Positions 55,352 to 62,498 of a stretch of DNA of 64,000 bases are shown piece by piece (position 1 is the first letter of the stretch; each line of letters starts with the position of its first letter). The notes beneath the pieces are model-generated. The model saw only the letters and a list, made by a program, of their open reading frames with translations, ran no database searches and was not told where the DNA came from. Origin of the DNA: Atlantibacter sp. RC6 (lineage in GTDB: Bacteria; Pseudomonadota; Gammaproteobacteria; Enterobacterales; Enterobacteriaceae); contig NZ_JACHZE010000006.1 in NCBI RefSeq assembly GCF_014193285.1, positions 124,001-188,000 of the forward strand. The letters are read 5' to 3'. The position numbers and the translations under genes are program-made.

Positions 55352-57142
55352 ATGTTTTCAGGACTCAATCAAGACGAAACCAAAAAGCTTGCGGCGCTGG
55401 ACCTGCTGCGCCGTGATGATAAACCACGCGATCGGACCTTAGGCGAGTTCGCCCGCCTGGCGAGCACGGTAATGGGCGTTTCCGGCTGTTTTGTAACGAT
55501 TTTCGATCCTAAATTCCAGTACATTAAATATGCCCGCAACATCCCTCTGCCCGAGAAAATACCGGTGGAACAGACGATGTGCCAGCACTCGGTTTACGCC
55601 TGCGAATCGATTATTTGCCCCGACACCCGTCAGGATCCGCGCTTTCATCACCATCCGCTGGTGCAGAGCGGCGCGGCCGTGTTCTACGCCGCCTCGCCGC
55701 TGAAAACGCGCGATGAGTTTGTGCTGGGCACGCTCTGCGTCACTGAACAGTTTCCGGTAAAACCCTCACAAGAAAAGATTGACCAGTTCCTGCATATTGC
55801 TTCCCTGGCGAGCGCGTATCTGGAGGCCTGGTATTCCGTCGGGCAGATCGATACGTTAACCGGCCTGCCCAACCGGCAGAATCTGCTCAACGAACTGGAG
55901 CGGATTGTGCAGTCGAAAACCACCGAGCTCTATACGCTGTTCATTTTCGATTGCATCGAGATCCCCAGGCTGTATGAGCTGTCGCGCTATTTGGGGGTTG
56001 CCGCCGTGGAAACCATGCTGCGCAACTTTGGCGCACTGTTGCGGGTGCGGCTCGATCTGAGCAGGACCATCCCGCTGTACTCCTTTGCTACCGGGCGCTT
56101 CGCGGTGCTGGTCAAGGCTAATCAGGCCAGCGCGATAGTGGAAAAAGCCGAGCGAATGCCGCCGACGCTGGCGAGTATTACCGGCGATATTGAGCTGCAA
56201 CTGCAAACCCATACCGGCTACACGCTGTTTTGCCCCTCCCAGACCAACGGTCAGGAGGTGTTCCGCCACGTTATCAGCGCGTTGCATGAGGCTATTCGCC
56301 AGGGCGTGCCGGTGAAAGCCTTCGACCCGGTGCTGGATCGCAAACGCAACGACGACTTTAAGTTGCTGTACGACATCGGCGAAGCGATCAAAGCGCCCAA
56401 TCAGCTGTATCTGGTCTATCAGCCGAAAATCTCGTTGCACACCGGAGAAACCATTGGCGCGGAGGCGTTATTGCGCTGGGACCACCCGACGCGCGGCAAT
56501 ATTCCGCCTTCCACTATCGTCGCGCTGGTGGAACGAACCACGCTGATGCGGGATATCACCCAGTGGGTCATTCGGGAAACCATTCGCCAGACGTTAATCT
56601 GGCGCGAAAGCGGCATTTATCTGCCGATCTCGATTAACGTCACGGTCAGCGACTTCTCTGTTCCCGGCTTCGCCAGCGATCTTGAGAGACAGGTGTTAAA
56701 AGCCGGGTTGGCCTGCGAGGATTTCCGCATCGAATGCCTGGAAACCGATAAAGTGCTGGAAAGCGACGTGGCGCTGATGGAGCTGGATTTACTCAAGGCG
56801 AAGGGATTTTTAATTTTGCTCGACGACTTCGGCGCGGGGTACAGCAATATTAATTATTTGCGGCGGATCCCTATCGATATTATCAAGCTGGACCGCTCGC
56901 TCATCAGCCAGATCACCACCGACGAGGCCAGCCTGGTGATTGTACGCAACGTGATTGTGATGCTGAAGGAGCTGGATTATCAGGTGCTGGCGGAGGGAGT
57001 GGAAGATATCGCGACAGCGCGGATATTGAAGGCGTTCGGCTGCGATGAGGTGCAGGGGTTTTATTTTTCCAGGCCGCTGGAGCCGGAGAGGATCCCGGAG
57101 TGGATGGAAACGACAGGGTTGTTGGATGGGTTAGAGTCTTAG
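55352..57142 (+). CDS. GAF, degenerate GGDEF and EAL phosphodiesterase
   Basis: A 596-residue soluble protein in three parts: a GAF domain (about 25-165), a GGDEF-like domain (about 170-330) in which the active site reads SFATGRF instead of GGDEF, so it cannot make c-di-GMP, and an EAL domain (about 345-590). The EAL residues look complete: EALLRW, INVTVSDF, ECLETDK, LLDDFGAGYSN, IKLDRSL and AEGVED, so it should hydrolyse c-di-GMP. The start is ATG 55352 with AGGAG upstream. The GAF ligand is unknown. Confidence 0.88.
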   Translation: MFSGLNQDETKKLAALDLLRRDDKPRDRTLGEFARLASTVMGVSGCFVTIFDPKFQYIKYARNIPLPEKIPVEQTMCQHSVYACESIICPDTRQDPRFHHHPLVQSGAAVFYAASPLKTRDEFVLGTLCVTEQFPVKPSQEKIDQFLHIASLASAYLEAWYSVGQIDTLTGLPNRQNLLNELERIVQSKTTELYTLFIFDCIEIPRLYELSRYLGVAAVETMLRNFGALLRVRLDLSRTIPLYSFATGRFAVLVKANQASAIVEKAERMPPTLASITGDIELQLQTHTGYTLFCPSQTNGQEVFRHVISALHEAIRQGVPVKAFDPVLDRKRNDDFKLLYDIGEAIKAPNQLYLVYQPKISLHTGETIGAEALLRWDHPTRGNIPPSTIVALVERTTLMRDITQWVIRETIRQTLIWRESGIYLPISINVTVSDFSVPGFASDLERQVLKAGLACEDFRIECLETDKVLESDVALMELDLLKAKGFLILLDDFGAGYSNINYLRRIPIDIIKLDRSLISQITTDEASLVIVRNVIVMLKELDYQVLAEGVEDIATARILKAFGCDEVQGFYFSRPLEPERIPEWMETTGLLDGLES

Positions 57143-57278
57143 TTAGGGGGATGGGTTCTGTTCGCTCAGAGTATGTACCCCTGGGACCCAACAGGTATGG
57201 CTCCCGAAGCGAGAGAAGATATCGGCTGGATGGGAATTGGCTTTACGGGCGCGGAGGAGCGGTTGCCTGCGCTCAGCG

Positions 57279-57288
57279 CCCCCCCCCC
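57279..57288. repeat. C10 homopolymer tract
   Basis: Ten consecutive C's lie between the EAL gene and hicB, outside any gene I accept. Such tracts can vary in length by slippage or arise as sequencing error. I see no gene whose frame it would switch. Confidence 0.7.
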
Positions 57289-57309
57289 TTTCACTGTTAC
57301 TGAAGGCAA

Positions 57310-57762
57310 TCACTGGCGAGTTTGGGTCTTGCCATTTAATGGAGCCTTCTTGTTACCAGTGGATGTAAACGGGCGAGTCATATCCCCTTCACTCTTCGTC
57401 CGGTCAAATTGGAAGTGATAATCTTTAGAACCTGATATTTTTTCTTCAATCGCTGATTTAACAAAGTCATTGAGCGTTGTTCCGTCACAACTGGCAGCCA
57501 GAAACGCTTTGCGATGAAGTTCAGGCCCAACGCGAACATTAAACGTGCCGCTCATCGGCTTTTCCGGGGTTTTACCGATGGCTTTACATGTTTCAAGATA
57601 ATCCGTTACCGCCTCAATGAAAGCGGCCTCCAGTTCATCAAGGGTTTGGCCTTCATACGTTACCACATCATTAACGCACTGAATTTTCCCATGAAGCGTG
57701 CGATCTTCTAATGAAAATTCAATGCTACCGAAATACCCCTGATATTTTAATAAGTTACTCAT
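57310..57762 (-). CDS. hicB: HicB-family antitoxin
   Basis: A 150-residue HicB antitoxin. The partial RNase H fold covers about residues 1-60 (YFGSIEFSLEDRTLHGKI, TYEGQTLDELEAAFIEAV) and a ribbon-helix-helix DNA-binding domain follows (GTFNVRVGPELHRKAFLAA, GTTLNDFVKSAIEEKI). About 35 C-terminal residues extend past the usual end and look disordered. It follows hicA with an 8-base overlap. It neutralises HicA and represses the operon. Confidence 0.87.
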   Translation of the reverse strand: MSNLLKYQGYFGSIEFSLEDRTLHGKIQCVNDVVTYEGQTLDELEAAFIEAVTDYLETCKAIGKTPEKPMSGTFNVRVGPELHRKAFLAASCDGTTLNDFVKSAIEEKISGSKDYHFQFDRTKSEGDMTRPFTSTGNKKAPLNGKTQTRQ

Positions 57763-58003
57763 AGTGGTTTAACTCATCTAACAGGTTTTTGACTTCTTTA
57801 AGTACGTACCCTTTGACAATATTTCCTGGGTGCGGACAGTGAAACGCAAGCACTCTGCCTGCTGAATTTACAAATTTTCGTCTCGAACCTGCGCCATTGA
57901 TCAGGACGAAACCATAAATGCTCATTAATGTCACCAGTTCATCCCACGTGAAATCCCTGGGTAGCGATGAAAGCCGTTCCCTTAACTTCTTTGCTTTACT
58001 CAT
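57755..58003 (-). CDS. hicA: HicA-family toxin
   Basis: An 82-residue HicA mRNA interferase with a double-stranded-RNA-binding-like fold. The catalytic His region is FHCPHPGNIVKGYVLKEVKNLL, and GFVLINGAGSRRKFVN precedes it. Such toxins cut mRNA when unbound. It is first in the operon, overlapping hicB by 8 bases. An inverted repeat lies about 30 bases upstream. It resides at the edge of a prophage-like region. Confidence 0.85.
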   Translation of the reverse strand: MSKAKKLRERLSSLPRDFTWDELVTLMSIYGFVLINGAGSRRKFVNSAGRVLAFHCPHPGNIVKGYVLKEVKNLLDELNHYE

Positions 58004-58031
58004 TCAAAGTCTACCTCTTTCGCCCAATTTA

Positions 58032-58050
58032 GCAACTACATTTCAGTTGC
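58032..58050. promoter_or_regulatory. Inverted repeat upstream of hicA
   Basis: GCAACT at 58032-58037 and AGTTGC at 58045-58050 form an inverted repeat 29 bases before the hicA start. It is a plausible HicB operator. Confidence 0.5.
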
Positions 58051-58243
58051 AAAAATCTTATCGTGAAAAACAACGGACGTTTTCCTGCGCTTACCACACA
58101 GGATAGGCAAAGTGTTACTTACGGGAATGGACAATCATGACCTGATGAGTTTGATACCGGATAGTTTTTAACAAAAAAATCTCTGGCTATTTGAGCAACA
58201 AACAGTGAATTGCCGAACAGGGAGTAAAAGCTGTCGCGTAAAT

Positions 58244-58272
58244 AAAAAAGCCTCACATCCGGAGGCTTTTTT
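58244..58272. terminator. Bidirectional terminator left of the ymcF-like gene
   Basis: AAAAAAGCCTC at 58244-58254 pairs with GAGGCTTTTTT (from about 58262). It has A and T runs on both sides, and would end the minus-strand transcript of the zinc-ribbon gene to its right. Confidence 0.9.
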
Positions 58273-58293
58273 TATAACCCAATGTCTGGTTAT

Positions 58294-58479
58294 TTATCTG
58301 CTTATCTGCCCGGAAATTTGCATCGCCCGATTTTGAGTACTGATGTTATCCAGCGTCACCATCGGAGATTTGCAAAAAATACATTTTGCTCCGAACGGGT
58401 TTTGCGCAGAAACGTCAAAATGCGAAGTGCGATACTGAGAGCCATGACAGCATGGGCAACGGAAATGAATATGTAACAT
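58294..58479 (-). CDS. ymcF: YmcF/YnfQ-like zinc-ribbon protein
   Basis: A 61-residue zinc-ribbon protein starting MLHIHFRCPCCHGSQYRTS. It has two Cys pairs (CPCC and CIFC) and the phrase NPFGAKCIFCKS. This is the pattern of E. coli YmcF and YnfQ, small proteins encoded with cold-shock genes and often on prophages. GAGGAATTTC precedes the ATG. No csp gene is adjacent here. Function is unknown; the 600 bases upstream may hold a regulatory leader. Confidence 0.8.
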   Translation of the reverse strand: MLHIHFRCPCCHGSQYRTSHFDVSAQNPFGAKCIFCKSPMVTLDNISTQNRAMQISGQISR

Positions 58480-59082
58480 AATAAGAAATTCCTCACAGCG
58501 CCGCAGCGCTGACAGTGACCTGGCACTGCGCTCCTTGCTCTTCGTCTACGTGTTTTTTTGAGTATGACGGCAGAAGAAGCAATGCCAGGTAAAAATTAAC
58601 AGTTACCGAAAAGGCTGTTTTTCAGTTTTAAGCCTGATAAATCAGGATAGTCCATCCGGTAACGCTTTGTTTGATCGGTGCCAGAATATTTTATTTACGT
58701 TGATCGCCAGCTGTTTTTGGCTGACGTGCTCTACACAAGCTTTATGAGGTAAGAAAAGAAAAAACTCAAAAGGAAATATCTGAAAGATACGAGTGATGAG
58801 AATGACTTAAAAACCGCTAAAAATAACTTTATCTATAAACCGATATTTCATTAACGCATGTTTGAAGCTATTAAGCAACCGATAAATCATAACAATCGGC
58901 TAAATTATCCATTACGCGGTTCGCCCGGTTCAATGCCTGATGACATGTGATTGACTCATCTACCTATTCTCTCGCCAACGATGAGTTTTAACGGGCAGAT
59001 TAATTGCATCACCATGCTTCAGCACGCATTTTCCTGGCTCGTGCAGGCATATTGTGAGGGCTGTTTCCAGGAGGACACTCTC
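58480..59082. other. AT-rich intergenic region between the ymcF-like and IIB genes
   Basis: About 600 bases without a gene I can support. It contains the promoters of the minus-strand zinc-ribbon gene and the plus-strand IIB gene. The stretch near 58740-58850 is A-rich on the plus strand with only short open runs. I find no tRNA or clear operator. It reads like eroded prophage DNA. Confidence 0.5.
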
Positions 59083-59397
59083 ATGAAAAAATTACTGATA
59101 TGCTGTTTGTTTGGAAATACGGCTAATTCGCTGGCCAAAAAAATGCAGAAATTAACAGAAGCCCAGGGTGATGCGATAGTGATCAGCGCTGTGGGGCTGG
59201 ATAACTTCGCAAGCGTGGCGCCTGCTTTTGACTGTTTTCTTGTTGCACCGCACGTGCAGTATAAGCTGGATGAATTGAAGGCAGCGACTGGCGGTTCGCA
59301 GTCGATTGCGATCATTGACAGTCTGCCTTACGCATCGCTGGACGCTGAGCATGTTCTGGCTTTTGCCCGGTCCCGCTTTCCCCAATTAGCTCACTGA
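59083..59397 (+). CDS. Orphan PTS IIB component, lactose/chitobiose type
   Basis: A 104-residue PTS IIB protein of the Lac/Chb family, resembling ChbB. The phosphorylatable Cys is in the N-terminal strand (LLICCLFGNTANSLAKKM), and the core pattern DCFLVAPHVQYKLDEL and IIDSLPYASLDAEHVL is kept. I start at ATG 59083 because AGGAGG lies 8 bases upstream; the frame extends to 58951 without support. No IIA, IIC or glycosidase gene is nearby, so it may serve a distant system or have a regulatory role. Confidence 0.8.
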   Translation: MKKLLICCLFGNTANSLAKKMQKLTEAQGDAIVISAVGLDNFASVAPAFDCFLVAPHVQYKLDELKAATGGSQSIAIIDSLPYASLDAEHVLAFARSRFPQLAH

Positions 59398-59535
59398 TAC
59401 GCAGGGAACTCATGCTCAGGGATGAGTTTATTCACAGCCGTTCAGGTTGCCTGACCAGCCGCGTATACAATCAAAAGCGTGTTATTCCACACAGAACCGT
59501 GTAAGGTTATCGGCCATCCAAACAGGAAAGAATCG

Positions 59536-59706
59536 ATGACCGAACGGAAAAACGTTAAAAAAGCCCGCAATTATCTTGTTACCAGCCAGTGCCCTAAGTG
59601 CGAAAAAAACTCTGAACACAGCTTCACACGCGTACAAAAAGGCTCCACTCTTATCTGCCCACACTGCAATCAACTTTTCCAGCCCGCTAAAAACGTCGCC
59701 GCATAA
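59536..59706 (+). CDS. ynfU: YnfU-like zinc-ribbon protein
   Basis: A 56-residue basic protein beginning MTERKNVKKARNYLVTSQCP. Two CxxC pairs (CPKC and CPHC) 23 residues apart form a zinc ribbon. It resembles E. coli YnfU of the Qin prophage as I recall it. AGGA precedes the ATG by about 9 bases, and a terminator follows. The function is unknown; nucleic-acid binding is plausible from fold and charge. Confidence 0.7.
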   Translation: MTERKNVKKARNYLVTSQCPKCEKNSEHSFTRVQKGSTLICPHCNQLFQPAKNVAA

Positions 59707-59723
59707 TGCCTGTGTAATCAATT

Positions 59724-59762
59724 AACCCGCAGGGACAATACAGTGTTATCCCGGCGGGTTTT
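59724..59762 (+). terminator. Terminator of the ynfU-like gene
   Basis: AACCCGC at 59724-59730 pairs with GCGGGTT at 59754-59760, followed by TT. The loop is long (23 bases) and may fold further. Confidence 0.6.
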
Positions 59763-59922
59763 CATAAATTAATGCTTAATCATCATGTGCGGGGCATTTT
59801 TTATGTTTTAAGTTGAAGTAAGTTAAAAGCAGGCATAAATCAAAGCATTAGCGCAAGACGAATCACGACCTTCGGCGGTTTTGAGTTGCTTTGCGCTAAT
59901 TTTTTGCCCCATCCATGCCCCA

Positions 59923-60243
59923 TCACATCACCGGCGCTTCATCATCCCGGGTCCGGTTGACCAGCCATGTCACAACACCTATCACCGTCACATCATCCAG
60001 CGCCTCACCTTCCATCGTCTCGCCGTCTTCAAAAATAAGTGACCTGCCCATAACCCGAGCAAACTGCGTTCGCCCGCCAATGAGGATCGGCAGGGTCTGC
60101 CCCTGCACTAACCGGGTGACTGGCTCGATTAATGCGAAACCTGATGACGTCTCAAGAATGCGTGTATCGATACCGACGCCGCAGATGAGCTCCGGCGTCA
60201 TCCGCTGGGAGGTGTAATCAGCCGCTGGAGATGGAAAGCCCAT
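59923..60243 (-). CDS. UmuD'-like prophage protein
   Basis: A 106-residue protein beginning MGFPSPAADY, the sequence with which cleaved UmuD' begins, so it looks like a pre-processed UmuD' analogue similar in idea to HumD of phage P1. The beta fold continues (GFALIEPVTRLVQGQTLPIL, DVTVIGVVTWLVN), but no SGDSM Ser motif is present and the Lys position reads FARVM, so it should not be a protease. Its start overlaps the stop of the preceding 66-aa gene by one base. An SOS box lies upstream of both. It ends DDEAPVM, common in this prophage family. Confidence 0.75.
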   Translation of the reverse strand: MGFPSPAADYTSQRMTPELICGVGIDTRILETSSGFALIEPVTRLVQGQTLPILIGGRTQFARVMGRSLIFEDGETMEGEALDDVTVIGVVTWLVNRTRDDEAPVM

Positions 60244-60443
60244 TACAGACCTCCGTTCGGGTTATAGAGCATAAAGGTGCGCGCCTGGCTCTCGATCCAG
60301 TCGTTCGCCTCTTTAAACGACCAGTTCCAGTTAATGCGGGCCAGGTGATTCACGAAGTCCACAGTAGTCACCGTACGGCGCCCATTGGACTCGTGTTTAA
60401 TGGCTGTGTGAAAAGCACCCTCAATATCAATTCTGCGTGGCAT
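60243..60443 (-). CDS. Small SOS-regulated prophage protein
   Basis: A 66-residue protein starting MPRRIDIEGAFHTAIKHESN and ending FMLYNPNGGL. Similar small proteins accompany UmuD'-like genes in enterobacterial prophages and are sometimes labelled DNA polymerase V, without evidence. AAGGAGGGG precedes the ATG, and a LexA-type box lies 20 bases upstream. It is the first gene of a two-gene operon. I assign no activity. Confidence 0.72.
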   Translation of the reverse strand: MPRRIDIEGAFHTAIKHESNGRRTVTTVDFVNHLARINWNWSFKEANDWIESQARTFMLYNPNGGL

Positions 60444-60463
60444 AACCCCTCCTTATTATTTTA

Positions 60464-60479
60464 CTGTGTTTATATGCAG
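60464..60479. promoter_or_regulatory. LexA box of the prophage operon
   Basis: CTGTGTTTATATGCAG matches the two umu boxes except for one base in the right arm (GCAG for ACAG). It lies 20 bases before the 66-aa gene, so SOS control is likely. Confidence 0.8.
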
Positions 60480-60569
60480 TAGTTTTAAAGGAGTAGCAGA
60501 TCAAGTTGTTGTTACTGCGTATAGTGGTTGAGTTTTTAAGCTAAGAGTTCAATGCTTGCCTCTGGCGAA

Positions 60570-61976
60570 CTAAGTATTAGCGACCAGATCCGGGCTTAAC
60601 TTTAAATTCAGCCTCTCAATACCCGCCTTTAGATGAGGATTGCCGGGCTGCAGTTTAGCTGCCTGCTCGAATGCCATCAGGGCATCAGTAAAATCACCGA
60701 TTGCTTCGCTGTAGCGGGCAAGATCACACCATCCCAAAAAACTTGCCCTCTCAACTTCAACTCCTGATTGAGCTACGTCCCGAGCTTCGGTGGCACGCTT
60801 GTCAGAAAAAAGTATTCTTGCAAGAATCCGGTACGCATTGCCATACCCAGCTGGAGCACAATGAACGGCTAATCTTGCGTAGGCTTCTGCTTCTTGTAAC
60901 CGGCCCAACTTCCACAGACATTCTGCGATCAGGATTAGCATAGCGGGACTAACTTTTCGACGGGATATTGCAAGTTGTGAAACTTCAAGAGCTTGACGTG
61001 GATGGCCATGATCGGAGGCTTGTTTGAGCAATTCAAACAAATTCTCGTCATCAAATTCAATCAAAGCTTTTTGAAGCTCAGGTTCCTGAAGCAAATGCCA
61101 CGAGCCAGTAGAAGAGATTAAGCTCATGAGGTTTTTCTGGTATATCGGTGATAATTTCTGGAATTTTGCAAGGTTAAGCAGGCATGTTTCCTTAACCATA
61201 ACCGAGCCAGATCTAGTACCTAAGCAATAATAATAACGAGGGGTTTTTCGGCGTTCTCGGGCTAGTCGATTGCATTCATGAGAGGACAATGTTCCTGCCA
61301 ATGCCCCTTCAACAAACGCAGAAAGAATACCGACCTCGTTCATGTAGTGAGCAATGATATGCCCCATCAGCGGCATCTTGAAAGCAATAAGATTTGATTG
61401 ATCTAGGCGCTCGATATGTTTACGGTCAAGCTTGAACAACGGATCATATGCAACGAAAACAGACTTCGCCCTAGAAGTACCAATGCGCGCATCTGCAAAA
61501 TCACCCGTCCAGTCTTGCTTGCGCCCCTCTTCGTAGCGGGTGTCCCACGGCACCAGGCTGGGGTCCAATGTTGATTGAGGATTGAAAGCTATGACAGTGG
61601 CGCCAGGTATTGCATCAGCAAAGGTCATGGCTGCAAACCCTCCCATTGAAGAGCCATATAAAAAAACCTGCTCAAACTGGCTCACCAAACTCTGCAACTC
61701 TTCAGAACGGAAGAATTCATGCAGATCTCGTCCTCGATACCATTCGACTAATTTAGGTTTAACTCCAATAACAGCATAACCCCGATTATGTAGCCACATC
61801 CCACCCCAAGGTTCGCGAAACCCGTCAGGCCGCGGCTGGCTTGGTTGATCTGCGTTTTCAAAAGTAAAAACAAGTTTCGTCGCCCCCGCTAACGGAATGT
61901 AATCAATAAAGTATCCCGGCAAGTCATATGAAAGAAATGCCTTCCCATTTGCGTATTTACTTTTAACAGAAAACAT
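60570..61976 (-). CDS. Alpha/beta-hydrolase with C-terminal TPR repeats
   Basis: A 468-residue protein. Residues 1-220 look like an alpha/beta hydrolase with nucleophile Ser in GSSMGGFAA (about residue 110) and a possible catalytic His in GHIIAHYM. Residues 300-460 hold several tetratricopeptide-like repeats (AECLWKLGRLQEAEAYARLAV; CDLARYSEAIGDFTDALMAFEQAAKLQPGNP). The gene is visibly AT-richer than the core genes, and the promoter region beyond it is AT-rich. No neighbour suggests a substrate; related hydrolases occur in surface polysaccharide loci. Probably horizontally acquired. Confidence 0.72.
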   Translation of the reverse strand: MFSVKSKYANGKAFLSYDLPGYFIDYIPLAGATKLVFTFENADQPSQPRPDGFREPWGGMWLHNRGYAVIGVKPKLVEWYRGRDLHEFFRSEELQSLVSQFEQVFLYGSSMGGFAAMTFADAIPGATVIAFNPQSTLDPSLVPWDTRYEEGRKQDWTGDFADARIGTSRAKSVFVAYDPLFKLDRKHIERLDQSNLIAFKMPLMGHIIAHYMNEVGILSAFVEGALAGTLSSHECNRLARERRKTPRYYYCLGTRSGSVMVKETCLLNLAKFQKLSPIYQKNLMSLISSTGSWHLLQEPELQKALIEFDDENLFELLKQASDHGHPRQALEVSQLAISRRKVSPAMLILIAECLWKLGRLQEAEAYARLAVHCAPAGYGNAYRILARILFSDKRATEARDVAQSGVEVERASFLGWCDLARYSEAIGDFTDALMAFEQAAKLQPGNPHLKAGIERLNLKLSPDLVANT

Positions 61977-62317
61977 AAAACACTACTTTAATAATGAAAA
62001 ATCTAACAATACATCACAGGAAAACCCAAAAAAAGTCAAAATAAAATACCTGTTCATATTCCCCAAAAATGAGATGACACAAACATTAACAGTACTAAGA
62101 CAACAATTAACCCCATGATTTTAAATTAAAATACCCCTATCGCCGCTTATGGCAATACATTGATTGGTAAGTGTGCTTTTTAAAGGCATTTTCATTAGAG
62201 ATGAAATTCAACCGTTCTGTTAATTCATTAGAATGTTTTCTGGGGGAGAACATTCCGGATTGAGTTCGCTGAATGCCAGTGAGTAACCCCTGCATAAAGT
62301 TGCCCTCTTCATCTACT
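61977..62317. other. AT-rich region between the hydrolase-TPR gene and the integrase stub
   Basis: This 341-base AT-rich stretch must hold the hydrolase-TPR promoter. A 72-codon frame on the minus strand (62137-62355) runs over the integrase stub in antisense and is not convincing. I see no att repeat by eye. Confidence 0.5.
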
Positions 62318-62470
62318 GCCCAGATGGGGCATACAAATGCGCAGATGGTTTTCAATGTATACGGGAAGTGGATGTCTGAGAAAAATGGCGATCAGATCGC
62401 CCTGCTTAACGATAATTATGACTTCACTGCCCCACAGGTGCCCCAAAAGAAAGTGGCCGGAATACAATAG
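62318..62470 (+). pseudogene. C-terminal stub of a phage integrase
   Basis: In frame to the TAG at 62468-62470, the residues AQMGHTNAQMVFNVYGKWM then ALLNDNYDFTAPQVPQKKV match the C-terminal end of tyrosine-type phage integrases: the HT/HA helix and the YGKWM segment that carries the catalytic Tyr. The rest of the gene upstream is missing, and the frame has no ribosome binding site, so it is a remnant. It lies 28 bases from the end of patD and probably marks one edge of a former prophage. Confidence 0.8.
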
Positions 62471-62498
62471 ATTTGTATTTCAGCCACTTACATTACTT

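Noticed and set aside
62137-62355. 72-codon minus-strand frame over the integrase stub
   Set aside because: No ribosome binding site, overlaps in antisense the stretch that clearly encodes an integrase C-terminus.
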